A stretch of 64,000 bases of DNA from Bacillus sp. AFS006103 (GTDB lineage Bacteria; Bacillota; Bacilli; Bacillales; Cytobacillaceae). Below are positions 1 to 8,562 of the stretch, one piece after another (position 1 is the first letter of the stretch; every line of letters starts with the position of its first letter). The DNA lies in assembly GCA_002559145.1 (NCBI GenBank), contig NTXX01000004.1:128390-192389 (forward strand), given 5' to 3'. The notes beneath the pieces are model-generated. The model was given only the letters and a program-made list of their open reading frames with translations. It was not told where the DNA came from and searched no databases. The position numbers and the translations under genes were made by a program.

Positions 1-40
1 CCCTTTCTTGTCGTAACCTTTTAAGTACATATCCATCCAT
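1..40 (-). CDS. Start of a gene cut by the window edge
   Basis: A good ribosome binding site (AAAGGAG) lies about 7 bases before an ATG at position 40, just downstream of tadC on the same strand. The visible product would begin MDGYVLKRLRQER. A second ATG at 36 in another frame gives MDMYLKGYDKKG. Too little is visible to choose the frame or name a product. By position it is probably the next gene of the Tad locus. Confidence 0.4.
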   Translation of the reverse strand, partial: MDGYVLKRLRQER

Positions 41-73
41 CAAATCACTCCTTTGTAACCCAAACCAGTCAAA

Positions 74-1006
74 TTAACCGACCAGCCCCTTTGTAACCAA
101 CTGTATGACTAATGGACCAAGTATCACAATAAATAAGGAAGGAAAAATGAAAAATACCATTGGAAACAGCATTTTCACCGGTGCTTTCATCGCTTGCTCT
201 CGCGCTGCCTCGCGACGCTGCTCGCGTACGCGTACCGTTAGATTCCCCAAGACCTTCGCCATTCCTATTCCAAGCTGATCCGCCTGAATGAGCGAGGTAA
301 TGATACTCTGGAATGAATCAGATGGGACACGTTTCCGAAGATCGTAAAAGGCTTCCCTTCTAGATTTACCGAGCTTCATATCCTCCAAGGTTTGAAAAAA
401 CTCATCGGCAAGTGGACCCTTTATTTTCTTAGAGACCTCTGCCAAAGCTAAATCCAGACCCATCCCGGCCTCAAGCAACAGGTTTACAGTATCAAAAAAG
501 TCGGGCATTGACAGATTAATCGCTTTGATTCTCGCTGTCTTCTTTTTCCCAAGGTAAAATACTGGGAGTCGGAATCCTAAAAAGGCCATGGTAATGATCA
601 TCAGCCATGTCAGCATTTTGTTATCTGAAATAGGTAATATAAAGAAGAAAACAGGCAAGCCCATTCCAACACTTAATACTATTTGAAAAAGTCGGAAATC
701 AATCGCCGATTTAAAGGGATAGCCTGCTTCCCGTAACAGCATATCTAGTCTTTTTCTCTCTTCCTTAGACACCTTCTGATTTAATTTTTCAGTTCCCATT
801 TTCCAGTAGCTAGTAAATAAGCCACTTATGGTTTCTCTCTTCCTATCATTCAAATCGTCCTCATATTGTTTTTTTGATGGTTTACCCAAAAACATGATTA
901 CCCTTTCATTGATGGCAATTTGCTTTTTAAAAACAGTTAACAAGATTCCTGCCAGAACAGTAGTCACAAACCCAGCTAATAGAAAAATAAAAATCAAATC
1001 AAGCAT
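74..1006 (-). CDS. tadC: TadC-like type II/IV secretion F-family membrane protein
   Basis: The 310-residue protein is the second of two inner-membrane platform proteins of a Tad (Flp, type IVb) pilus assembly machine. An N-terminal membrane helix is followed by a long cytoplasmic stretch, further helices near residues 110-150, the T2SSF-type core around residues 165-270 (motif PDFFDTVNLLLEAGMGLDLA), and a C-terminal helix. Family knowledge: TadB and TadC form the platform driven by the CpaF/TadA ATPase. It starts 4 bases after tadB stops, behind a GAGGTG ribosome site, so it is translated with tadB. It is the last complete gene visible of the locus. Confidence 0.88.
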   Translation of the reverse strand: MLDLIFIFLLAGFVTTVLAGILLTVFKKQIAINERVIMFLGKPSKKQYEDDLNDRKRETISGLFTSYWKMGTEKLNQKVSKEERKRLDMLLREAGYPFKSAIDFRLFQIVLSVGMGLPVFFFILPISDNKMLTWLMIITMAFLGFRLPVFYLGKKKTARIKAINLSMPDFFDTVNLLLEAGMGLDLALAEVSKKIKGPLADEFFQTLEDMKLGKSRREAFYDLRKRVPSDSFQSIITSLIQADQLGIGMAKVLGNLTVRVREQRREAAREQAMKAPVKMLFPMVFFIFPSLFIVILGPLVIQLVTKGLVG

Positions 1007-1010
1007 TGCC

Positions 1011-1973
1011 CTACACCTCGATTCGGATAATTTTCTGAATAATTAACCAACCGATGATGTTTGCGGTTGCCCCTACAAAAATCATCATCCATCCTAAGGG
1101 ATGCTGCAACATCGGGGCGAAATAATCCCAGTTTACCAGTGCTAAATATAAACCTAGAGCGACTGGAAGTAAGGTAATTATCCATGAGGACATCCTTCCT
1201 TGTGCGGTCAGGGTTTTCAATTCTTCCAAAATACGCACCCTGCCTCTAATGGTTTCTTCCATCGTTTCCAGCAATTCAGCTAAATTACCGCCACTCTGCC
1301 TTTGAGCAAGAATCGCCCTGACAACAACATCCAATTCTTTATTTGGCAAGCGCTTTACTAAGTCTGCAAAAACATCATCCACCGGCACACCAAGCCCTGC
1401 CTGGCGAACCAGCCGTTCAAATTCTGGTCCAAGAGGGTCGGGTATTTCCTTGCCGACAAGCTGCATTGCCTGCATGAAACTGAAGCCTGCCCGCATCGAA
1501 TTCGCCATCGTGCCTAATACTTCAATTAATTGATAGTTTACCCTTGCCAACCGAATTCTTCTTTTACGTTTCATCAAATTAATAGGAAGGATGAATCCAA
1601 TAATTATGACCAGCAAAACAAGATACCAAGGCAGCCCAATTAAGCCCGAGATTACCCCACTACCTGCTGGAACTAGGATTCTTATTGCAAAGAACTCTTC
1701 AGGCTTTAATTTACTACCAGCCTCCAATAAAATTTTCTCAGTATTCTCACTAAATTGAACATTTTTAAAAATATTCGCTGTGGCACCGAAAAAGCGCTTA
1801 ATTAAAGAGGAACCTCTTTCTTGATGATTGTTCGTTTCAACCATTTGCGGAGAGGGTAAAAATTCTTTCATCCGGTTATTCATTCTTTTATTACGGAAAT
1901 ATCCACTTAAGAAAAGAAAAATCAAGACAGTGACAAGACTAAATATGATCAGCAATTCAAGGACTATTTTCAT
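1011..1973 (-). CDS. tadB: TadB-like secretion F-family membrane protein
   Basis: This is an inner-membrane platform protein of the Tad pilus machine, 320 residues from the chosen ATG. That ATG overlaps the cpaF stop codon as ATGA, which favours it over a longer upstream start. It has an N-terminal helix, two helices near residues 95-135, the T2SSF domain around residues 150-270 (YQLIEVLGTMANSMRAGFSF) and two C-terminal helices. It sits between cpaF and tadC, the standard cpaF-tadB-tadC order. The role in docking the ATPase and moving pilin subunits is inferred from the family. Confidence 0.88.
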   Translation of the reverse strand: MKIVLELLIIFSLVTVLIFLFLSGYFRNKRMNNRMKEFLPSPQMVETNNHQERGSSLIKRFFGATANIFKNVQFSENTEKILLEAGSKLKPEEFFAIRILVPAGSGVISGLIGLPWYLVLLVIIIGFILPINLMKRKRRIRLARVNYQLIEVLGTMANSMRAGFSFMQAMQLVGKEIPDPLGPEFERLVRQAGLGVPVDDVFADLVKRLPNKELDVVVRAILAQRQSGGNLAELLETMEETIRGRVRILEELKTLTAQGRMSSWIITLLPVALGLYLALVNWDYFAPMLQHPLGWMMIFVGATANIIGWLIIQKIIRIEV

Positions 1974-3316
1974 TGCTGCCACTCTCCAACAAACCATGAG
2001 GCCGGTAATTTGTAGCCATTTAGTTCAAGTTGCTCTGTGAACCTTGGACGAATACCAGAGCTTGTAAATTTCCCTTCCATTCGACCATCATCAGTAATAC
2101 CGGATTCCTTATATAGATATAGATCTTGGAGGACAATTGTTTCTCCCTCTAAACCTAACACCTCAGTGATATGAGTGATTTTCCTTGTCCCATCCTTCAT
2201 TCTTGATTGATGGACAATTAAATCAATCGCATTGGCAATTTGTTCACGGATTGCCTTAATCGGCAGTTCATAACCCGCCATCAATACCATCGTCTCCAAG
2301 CGGGACAGAATATCACGAGGAGAATTGGCATGCCCAGTACTCAAACCACCGTCATGACCAGTATTCATGGCTTGGAGCATATCTAATGCCTCGGCACCAC
2401 GAACCTCGCCGACCACAATTCGGTCTGGACGCATCCTGAGAGCGTTACGGACTAAATCCCGAATCGTAATTTGACCTTTCCCTTCTATATTTGGGGGCCG
2501 TGATTCAAGTGCAATGATATGTTCCTGATCAAGCTTAAGCTCGGCTGCATCCTCAATCGTAACAATTCGGTCGTCATTGGGAATAAACGAAGATAACACA
2601 TTTAGCGTCGAAGTTTTTCCTGATCCTGTCCCCCCGCTGATAAAGATATTAAGTCTCGATTTAACACAAACCTCTAGAAAATCTGCCATATCCTTCGTTA
2701 AGGTACCAAACTGAACCAAATCTTTTATCGTAAACGGGGTATCGGAGAACTTACGTATCGTTAAACACGGTCCTTTTAAGGCAAGCGGAGGGATAATAGC
2801 ATTCACACGAGAGCCGTCAGGTAGACGGGCATCCACCATTGGTGAACTCTCATCAATCCGACGACCGATGGGCGAGACAATTCGTTCGATGACACGCATG
2901 ACATGCTGGTTATCGATAAAATTCAGTTCACTTCGGTAAACCTTGCCTTTTTTTTCATAATAAATCTCATTGTAGTTGTTAACCATAACCTCACTTATTA
3001 AGGGATTATCTAACAGTGGGGTAATCGGTCCATAAGCGAGAAGTTCATCCTTAACGTAATGCAAGATTTCTTGCTTTTCTTCAAACGTCAGTCTTCCGCC
3101 CTCTTGGTCAAAGAATGCAGATCCCAGTTCCTCGATTTTACTTTTTTCCGCTTCTTTGCTCTGTCCAGGATATTTTTTCAATTCGTCTAACAAGTGATTG
3201 TGAAGTTCGGCTTCTATTTCCCAAAATTCCTGCGACTTCTTCGGAACGGAAAACTCTGGAACCTCCTTGTTTAGAGTAATCGTAGATCCTTCGATATAAC
3301 GTTTAAATAATGACAT
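1970..3316 (-). CDS. cpaF: CpaF/TadA pilus assembly ATPase
   Basis: This is a type II/IV secretion-family ATPase that powers Flp pilus assembly, 448 residues, cytoplasmic. An N-terminal helical region (about 1-90) is followed by the PAS-like N domain and then the RecA-like core. Visible motifs are Walker A GGTGSGKT (residues 228-235), an Asp box with VTIEDAAEL, and a His box [10 protein letters not shown] typical of the CpaF group. The length is normal. It starts 13 bases after tadZ and overlaps tadB by 4 bases, so translation is probably coupled. Confidence 0.95.
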   Translation of the reverse strand: MSLFKRYIEGSTITLNKEVPEFSVPKKSQEFWEIEAELHNHLLDELKKYPGQSKEAEKSKIEELGSAFFDQEGGRLTFEEKQEILHYVKDELLAYGPITPLLDNPLISEVMVNNYNEIYYEKKGKVYRSELNFIDNQHVMRVIERIVSPIGRRIDESSPMVDARLPDGSRVNAIIPPLALKGPCLTIRKFSDTPFTIKDLVQFGTLTKDMADFLEVCVKSRLNIFISGGTGSGKTSTLNVLSSFIPNDDRIVTIEDAAELKLDQEHIIALESRPPNIEGKGQITIRDLVRNALRMRPDRIVVGEVRGAEALDMLQAMNTGHDGGLSTGHANSPRDILSRLETMVLMAGYELPIKAIREQIANAIDLIVHQSRMKDGTRKITHITEVLGLEGETIVLQDLYLYKESGITDDGRMEGKFTSSGIRPRFTEQLELNGYKLPASWFVGEWQQ

Positions 3317-3329
3317 GTTCCGTCCCGCC

Positions 3330-4514
3330 TCACTTTCCTACCTTGAACCATTTTTTAGCTTTCTTACTCTCATTAATCTCACCACTTTTTTGTTCATAAA
3401 GCTGATTAGATAGCTTCCAAACGGCCTTGCCTAGATGGCTTCTTGGGTTCGAAAGCATAAACGGCTGGCCTGATTTTATCGAGGATGATGCCACATTTAC
3501 TTGTTCTGGCAGCGTGAAATAGACCTCTACTCCGAGAATTTCCTTGATTTTTTTCACATCGAGCCCTTGGCTTTTTACTTGTCGGTTAAGAATAAGGCTT
3601 ACTTTATCCTTTAATTTAATTGACTCTAATGTATCAAGATAAAGATGGCTTAACCTGAGCTCGGAAATTTCGTTAGTTGTAAGTAATAAAATCTCATCTG
3701 CCAAATCGAGGAATCCTAGGTGGATTTCAGATAGATAAACAGGCATATCAATAAAGACGATATCAAAAGATTTCTTTGTCTCTTCAATAGCCTCTCTGAT
3801 ATGCTTTTCTGAAATACCTTCAAAGAATTCTGGACGCGGGGGTGCAGCAAGAATCGAGACCCCACCATCAACAAGTGTCATATATTGGCTAATCGAATAA
3901 TTGGCTTGGCCATATCCCTCTTTTACCCATTCATAAATTGTTTTTTTCGGTTTCATATTATAGTAGATAGCCACTTCACCAAATTGGAAGTTCCCATCAA
4001 TAACAGCAACCTTCTTTCCCATATTAGAAAAGGCAACTGCTAGATTAACAGTAAGCATCGTCCTGCCCACTCCACCCTTTGGGCTCGCGACAGCAATGAC
4101 TCGGGCTTTTTCCTTTTTATAATGGTGGAAATTAGGTTCCATCTTGGAGCGGTGATGCATGAAATTCTTCGCATGAGCAACTGCTTCAGAAAGTTCTCCA
4201 AGCTTATATGTAGAACGAAGTGTATCTGAAGCCCCATTTAGCATCGCCTTTTTAAGGTTTTCCATTTCTTCAGGCACAACCAAGATAATATAAACAGATG
4301 GGTATAGTGCAGAAATTTCCTGACAAAGTTCATAAATGTTAAATTGAGTATGTGCCACTAAAAATAATACAGACTGATCATTCCTGCTTAAAAGTGAATG
4401 AAGCCTGTCAATTTCACTAGTTGCCGTTAATTGAAATTGCTGTTTTTCTAGATAGGTTTTGATTTCTCCAAGCGGGGCATTTTCTTCATAAAAGTAAACC
4501 CAGTTTATACTCAT
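3330..4514 (-). CDS. tadZ: TadZ/CpaE-like pilus localisation ATPase
   Basis: The 394-residue protein has an N-terminal response-regulator-like domain (about 1-115) and a C-terminal MinD/ParA-type ATPase domain (about 138-370). The deviant Walker A reads PKGGVGRT (residues 145-152): the usual terminal Lys of KGGVGKT is Arg. Other P-loop family landmarks remain, such as KVAVIDGNFQFG and FDIVFIDMP. TadZ/CpaE proteins are known for altered nucleotide-binding motifs and place the pilus machine in the cell. Its start codon overlaps the cpaB stop by one base (TAATG). ATPase activity cannot be judged from the sequence. Confidence 0.87.
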   Translation of the reverse strand: MSINWVYFYEENAPLGEIKTYLEKQQFQLTATSEIDRLHSLLSRNDQSVLFLVAHTQFNIYELCQEISALYPSVYIILVVPEEMENLKKAMLNGASDTLRSTYKLGELSEAVAHAKNFMHHRSKMEPNFHHYKKEKARVIAVASPKGGVGRTMLTVNLAVAFSNMGKKVAVIDGNFQFGEVAIYYNMKPKKTIYEWVKEGYGQANYSISQYMTLVDGGVSILAAPPRPEFFEGISEKHIREAIEETKKSFDIVFIDMPVYLSEIHLGFLDLADEILLLTTNEISELRLSHLYLDTLESIKLKDKVSLILNRQVKSQGLDVKKIKEILGVEVYFTLPEQVNVASSSIKSGQPFMLSNPRSHLGKAVWKLSNQLYEQKSGEINESKKAKKWFKVGK

Positions 4515-5134
4515 TACTTATCACTGCTCCCCTCTTTGATTACTTCTCTCGTTTGCTTTAGTCCTGCTTTTCCCGTTTGTTTATCCTCTGTATTTCTTAG
4601 CATTAAATAAAATCCATCTTTATCTTTGGAAGCTAAACTGAGAACGACCCCTTCTTCGGGAGTGACTTCCAACGTAACAGTTTCATATTTAAGAGCCCCT
4701 TCCTTGTTGTCAGATGATTGACCAGAAGTAAGGACCTTCACATTCTCTAAGACAAGAACGGCAGATCTAAATTCTTTATCCTTTTTCTCATCTTTCGTTG
4801 ATTCATAGGCAATCACGTCGACCATTGAATTTGGGGCAACATAGCCGGAAACGCCTGTTTCTAGATTAACCTTGATAGAAATGGCGCGTTTTCCTTTGCT
4901 TACATCTACGATTGGATTGGTGAATTCTCTCTTGAGGACTTTATCTTTTTTTGCTTGTTTGTCTTTTTCTTTTTGTTCATCGGATTTTACTTCTTTGGCT
5001 TCTGCTTTTTCCTGAGTAACTTGCGTGCTGGCAGGAGTGGATGCTTTTTCTTTTGCAATAATAGTTATGTACAAAAAGCCCGCTACCGCCATACCTAATA
5101 TTAATGAGATCATCCAAATCTTTTTTGTGTTCAT
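4514..5134 (-). CDS. cpaB: CpaB/RcpC-like SAF-domain pilus assembly protein
   Basis: The 206-residue protein has one N-terminal membrane helix (about residues 7-27), a Lys/Glu-rich low-complexity linker (about 35-70) and an extracytoplasmic SAF/RcpC-type domain. The core includes KRAISIKVNLETGVSGYVAPNS, read here in two parts (KRAISIKV and GYVAPNSMVDV). CpaB/RcpC proteins stabilise the pilus channel in Gram-negatives. No secretin gene is present here, as expected for a single-membrane cell, so its role may be in wall passage (inference). It lies between the TadG-like gene and tadZ in the same operon. Confidence 0.82.
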   Translation of the reverse strand: MNTKKIWMISLILGMAVAGFLYITIIAKEKASTPASTQVTQEKAEAKEVKSDEQKEKDKQAKKDKVLKREFTNPIVDVSKGKRAISIKVNLETGVSGYVAPNSMVDVIAYESTKDEKKDKEFRSAVLVLENVKVLTSGQSSDNKEGALKYETVTLEVTPEEGVVLSLASKDKDGFYLMLRNTEDKQTGKAGLKQTREVIKEGSSDK

Positions 5135-5156
5135 ATCGTCCTCCTCCTTCTGCTAT

Positions 5157-6134
5157 CTATTCAACTAGAGATACACCTAACACATGATAATTATTTGCAT
5201 CTCCCGGATCTCCAAACTCTCCAAAAGTTATTGTTTCTATATATCTTGCATTTACTCTTTTGGGGTTACCTTTCTCATCGATGGAAGAAATCCAAATTGA
5301 TGCAAAGCCAGTTATTTTAACCATCGTTTTCCCATTTATATCAGTAAAACTTTCTACAATTGGAACAATAATAACTCTGCTACATGAGCTATCAGCAGTA
5401 TCGTAATTTGAACAATACGATTTTGAAGCATCCCGGATAATTCTATCATTAAATCCATCTCTCACATTTCCCCAGCTAAAACCCGTTTTTGTGTATTCAT
5501 ACATATTCTCTGAAACTTCCAAATTCACTCCATTAAAAATGTTATTATATAAAACATTTCCACCATTACCACCTATAGATAAAAAGCCGAAATTCCCACT
5601 TATGGATGAGTTATTTCCATTACCTGATTCAAAGTTCATAGGGAACTCTGGATAAGGATAACCTGATTCTCCAGATTTAGGGAGCTTATCAGCTGGAATT
5701 GCAACAGGAACAATCCCCTCTCCTCCTACAAAACCACTTTTAAATTGTGCTTTTGCAAAAGCAGGTACTGCAATCGATTCGACACCAAACATTCTAGCAA
5801 AGGTGAGGCTTGCATTTACCGTTTTCTTTATTGAAATATAGTCTGAACCAGTTTTAATATCTGAAGCTGTTAAAGTTAATTTGTTTTTGTCAGCAATACT
5901 AATAGCTGTACTTACTGCTTTACTATCACCTGCCATAAGTTCACTCGCACCAGCTAAGACTGAGGCATCTAGGGTCTTTTGTAAATTACCTTTTTTAACA
6001 TACACAGTTCCTACATCAACAACTACTGCTGAAATACCACAGATTATAATCAAAATTACAGCAACAAAAACCATTGAGGCCCCCTGCTGGTTTTTCCATA
6101 TATTTTTTAATCTGTTTAATATAATTTTTTTCAT
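5157..6134 (-). CDS. TadG-like Flp pilus-associated protein
   Basis: The 325-residue protein begins with a basic stretch, then the TadE/TadG-type motif QQGASMVFVAVILIIICGIS (residues about 17-36) leading into one membrane helix, as in the N-terminal domain of TadG-like proteins. The text DVGTVYVKKGNLQKTLDAS is the usual continuation in this family. The remaining ~270 residues are extracytoplasmic, contain one likely cysteine pair (YCSNYDTADSSCSR) and resemble no domain I recognise. The ribosome site is GAGGGTGG. Pseudopilin-like processing by the nearby prepilin peptidase is possible but not shown. Confidence 0.8.
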   Translation of the reverse strand: MKKIILNRLKNIWKNQQGASMVFVAVILIIICGISAVVVDVGTVYVKKGNLQKTLDASVLAGASELMAGDSKAVSTAISIADKNKLTLTASDIKTGSDYISIKKTVNASLTFARMFGVESIAVPAFAKAQFKSGFVGGEGIVPVAIPADKLPKSGESGYPYPEFPMNFESGNGNNSSISGNFGFLSIGGNGGNVLYNNIFNGVNLEVSENMYEYTKTGFSWGNVRDGFNDRIIRDASKSYCSNYDTADSSCSRVIIVPIVESFTDINGKTMVKITGFASIWISSIDEKGNPKRVNARYIETITFGEFGDPGDANNYHVLGVSLVE

Positions 6135-6136
6135 AT

Positions 6137-6505
6137 TTATTCCACCCTCATTACTGTTGTATTAGATAATTCCATTGGAGAAACTATTGAATCAGCCAAG
6201 GGTGTAATGAAATTAAAATCATATTTCAATTGGATTTCTACTTCTGTACCGGTTTTTCGATTGGCTTCTGCAGGAGGGGATATATTTATTAGTTTAAGAC
6301 CTGTAATGTAATAATTTGCTCTAGCCTCTATAACTGCATTTGACGAATGAACACTTGCCAATCTTGCCGCTTCCCTCCCGGCATGGTCCAGTGTTAATAT
6401 CGTGTAAAGTAATCTACCAAAGTCAACAATTCCGAATAAGAAAAATAACAAAATTGGTACCATAAGAGCTGTTTCAACAAGGGATTGCCCCTTCTCAGAC
6501 TTCAT
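6137..6505 (-). CDS. tadE: TadE-like pseudopilin
   Basis: The 122-residue protein has the TadE signature near its start, EKGQSLVETALMVPILLFFL. This is a prepilin-like cleavage region (G before Q, Glu five residues on) followed by a hydrophobic helix. The ATG at 6505 is preferred over an upstream in-frame ATG because it follows a strong GGGGAGG ribosome site and overlaps the prepilin peptidase stop as ATGA. In Tad systems TadE and TadF/G are minor pseudopilins cut by the same peptidase as Flp. Confidence 0.87.
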   Translation of the reverse strand: MKSEKGQSLVETALMVPILLFFLFGIVDFGRLLYTILTLDHAGREAARLASVHSSNAVIEARANYYITGLKLINISPPAEANRKTGTEVEIQLKYDFNFITPLADSIVSPMELSNTTVMRVE

Positions 6506-7008
6506 ATTATCCTCCCCAGTAAGTAAGTGCATAAGGCACCGATTGCAATAGGAACCCCATATGGAATTGTAGGGGCAAGATCTGTCTTTTCCAGATTAAG
6601 CGATCCTTCGCTCGCTTTAATAAATAAAAATGAATAAAACACCCTTATGAAAAAGCTTTTTAATTCTCCTCGACGCAGCATTATTACTAGCGCAATCACA
6701 CCACCAATTACTGCCGCATAAAAAAAGTTATAGAACACGAATTGGGTCCCTTTAAGTGCCCCAACAGCAGCTAAGAGTTTTACATCCCCCGCCCCAATTC
6801 CTCCCATCAAAAAAGGGATTAATAAAAGAGAAAATCCAACTAAGAAACCTTTACCACTATATAAAAAGCCTTCGAATCCATTTAAATTTATAGAATAGGT
6901 AAAACCGATAATGATAGCAGGTAGAGTAACAATATTAAAAATTTTTCTAGATTTAATATCGGTAATTACACAAGTAAAAAGTACAATCAATAAAATAAAA
7001 TCAACCAT
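6502..7008 (-). CDS. tadV: Prepilin peptidase (A24 family, TadV/CpaA-like)
   Basis: This 168-residue membrane aspartic peptidase cleaves Flp and Tad pseudopilin leaders. Both catalytic landmarks are visible: the first Asp in FTCVITDIKSRK and the GxGD motif in GGIGAGDVKLL. About five membrane segments can be seen. There is no N-terminal methylase domain, which is normal for the short TadV/CpaA class. The start at 7008 is fixed by an AGGAGG site 5 bases upstream. The gene follows the pilin gene and shares four bases with tadE. Confidence 0.93.
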   Translation of the reverse strand: MVDFILLIVLFTCVITDIKSRKIFNIVTLPAIIIGFTYSINLNGFEGFLYSGKGFLVGFSLLLIPFLMGGIGAGDVKLLAAVGALKGTQFVFYNFFYAAVIGGVIALVIMLRRGELKSFFIRVFYSFLFIKASEGSLNLEKTDLAPTIPYGVPIAIGALCTYLLGRII

Positions 7009-7025
7009 TTTTATCCTCCTTTTGT

Positions 7026-7066
7026 TATAAAGGAAACCCCGCTTCTCCAAAATGAAAAGCAGGGCT
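7026..7066 (-). terminator. Hairpin between flp and tadV (attenuator candidate)
   Basis: On the minus strand CCCTGCTT (7064-7057) pairs with AAGCGGGG (7044-7037) with one G-U pair, and a T-rich stretch follows. It sits after the pilin stop and before the tadV ribosome site. Partial termination here would give more pilin mRNA than assembly-gene mRNA, a common arrangement for pilins. The effect is inferred. Confidence 0.5.
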
Positions 7067-7098
7067 AAGCGCAAATCTTTATTGTTTATTTTTATTGC

Positions 7099-7278
7099 TT
7101 ATGTTGTTGGTATTAATGCAGCTATCTTAGTATTAATTCTTGTAAATAGTCCTTCAAGTTCAGTCTTAAACAAAAGACTTACTGCTGCACCCATAATGAC
7201 AACTAATCCAACTATCAACCCGTATTCTGTCATCCCCTGTCCTTCTTCTTCTTTCAATAGTCTTTTTAAAATTTTCAT
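7099..7278 (-). CDS. flp: Flp-family type IVb pilin, 59 residues
   Basis: This very short gene encodes the major pilin subunit of the Tad locus. The product begins MKILKRLLKEEEG and continues QGMTEYGLIVGLVVIMG. The class IVb cleavage site is between Gly13 and Gln14, giving mature Glu5-Tyr6, the required EY pair of Flp pilins, in a hydrophobic helix. A strong AGGAGG ribosome site precedes the ATG, and the stop is TAA at 7101-7099. It is first in the operon, upstream of its peptidase. The complementary strand has an overlapping open frame that I reject. Confidence 0.93.
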   Translation of the reverse strand: MKILKRLLKEEEGQGMTEYGLIVGLVVIMGAAVSLLFKTELEGLFTRINTKIAALIPTT

Positions 7279-7519
7279 TCTTTTTCCTCCTATACCCCTT
7301 TGGGTTTATTGTTCTATATTAAGAACATATTATAAATATAAAACGAATAGGCGGTTTTGAAAATGTCCATATTTGTCCGTTTTATCTGATTACCATGTAT
7401 TTATCTCCCTTTTTCTCTAATATTCTAGTTTTTCCTTAGTTTCTTGTTCTTTCTAAAGAATATTAAGTTTAATATAATGAACATATAAATAATATAAAAT
7501 TCTGAAGGAGTTGTAAAAG

Positions 7520-7858
7520 ATGAAAAAAATAGTTATTGATATCCCTTATCAAATAAAAATGGCTGATTCTTTTTTTACAAGATTAAAAGGGTTAATGTTT
7601 CGGAAGGAACCGATTAAGGAAGAAGGTCTTTGGATTGTACCTTGTAATGCGGTGCATATGTTTTTTATGAAGTTCCCAATCGATATTATTCTCCTCAACG
7701 AACAAAATGAAGTTGTAAAGGTTTATCATAGTTTGAGGCCATGGAAAATAACAAAACCAGAAAAAGCAGCATATTCCACACTAGAACTTCCAGCTGGGGC
7801 GATTAAGCAACTAGGTATTAATGTAGGGAGTACCATAGACTGCTCATTTACTAATTAA
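7520..7858 (+). CDS. DUF192 family protein
   Basis: The 112-residue protein matches the DUF192 pattern: RLKGLMFRKEP near the start, then the GLWIVPCNAVHMFFMKFPID core, DIILLNEQNEVVKVYH, and the closing ELPAGAIKQLGI. Members are small and compact, with no assigned biochemical function. A GAAGGAG site lies 8 bases before the ATG. It is transcribed divergently from the Tad locus. No signal peptide is seen, although many family members are exported. Confidence 0.85.
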   Translation: MKKIVIDIPYQIKMADSFFTRLKGLMFRKEPIKEEGLWIVPCNAVHMFFMKFPIDIILLNEQNEVVKVYHSLRPWKITKPEKAAYSTLELPAGAIKQLGINVGSTIDCSFTN

Positions 7859-7930
7859 TATTTTCAAATTTATTTCTAAGTTTTAGGACTGCTTTTTTAA
7901 TGTTCAAGCAATATTTAATTTCCACTTAAG

Positions 7931-7973
7931 AAGGGCTAAACTCAAATTCAAATTTTGGGCTCAGTCCTTTTTA
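7931..7973 (+). terminator. Probable terminator after the DUF192 gene
   Basis: An imperfect stem joins AAGGGCT (7931-7937) to a late AGTCCTT and is followed by TTTT. It contains G-U pairs and mismatches, so it is weaker than the others in this window. Confidence 0.45.
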
Positions 7974-8073
7974 TGTTGTCTTTGTTAAATATGTTCACGA
8001 TTTGTACATACCCATCTCCACCATTTGGCAATATGATGGAAATGAAGAATCTTATAGAAAGTGAGCATAGCAA

Positions 8074-8526
8074 ATGAATAAAGAGATGAGATTGCAAACA
8101 ATTTCAAAACTTATTTCTGAGCATGAGATTAAGACGCAAGAGGAGCTAGGAGAATGGCTTAATAGCAGTGGTTTACAGGTCACGCAGGCGACTATTTCTA
8201 GGGACATCCGTGAATTGAAGCTGATTAAAGCTCCTTCCAAAGATGGTACTCCGAAGTATAGTTTCAAAATGGACCAGGATCATTTTATTTTTGAAAAACT
8301 GCGCCATAAATTGAAGGATGCCCTTATTGGCATGGAGGTCATTAACTATTTTATTATCATCAAAACATTGCCTGGTCATGCCCATGCGTTTGGAGCACTG
8401 TTGGATTCCATGGACATTGCTGGTAAAGCTGGAACCATTTGTGGAAATGATACATGCTTAATTATTTGCAGGTCTACTGAAGAGGCTGTCAGCATCAAGC
8501 AGCAAATTGATCTATTGCAAGCATAA
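8074..8526 (+). CDS. argR: Arginine repressor of the ArgR/AhrC family
   Basis: The 150-residue transcriptional regulator has an N-terminal winged helix with the family motif TQATISRDIRELKL (about residues 37-50) and a C-terminal arginine-binding/oligomerisation domain with GTICGNDTCLIICR (about 121-134). It opens the arginine deiminase cluster, so it is likely a local copy that senses arginine and controls arc genes rather than the main biosynthetic repressor (inference from position). Its product is close in length to B. subtilis AhrC. The ribosome site is weak (AAAGTGAG). Confidence 0.93.
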   Translation: MNKEMRLQTISKLISEHEIKTQEELGEWLNSSGLQVTQATISRDIRELKLIKAPSKDGTPKYSFKMDQDHFIFEKLRHKLKDALIGMEVINYFIIIKTLPGHAHAFGALLDSMDIAGKAGTICGNDTCLIICRSTEEAVSIKQQIDLLQA

Positions 8527-8562
8527 TTGGAATAGGAATCACATGAAAAGGAGAGAACTTCT

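Noticed and set aside
7052..7360. 102-codon open frame opposite the Flp pilin
   Set aside because: The other strand encodes a pilin with a perfect cleavage motif and ribosome site, so this frame is its shadow.
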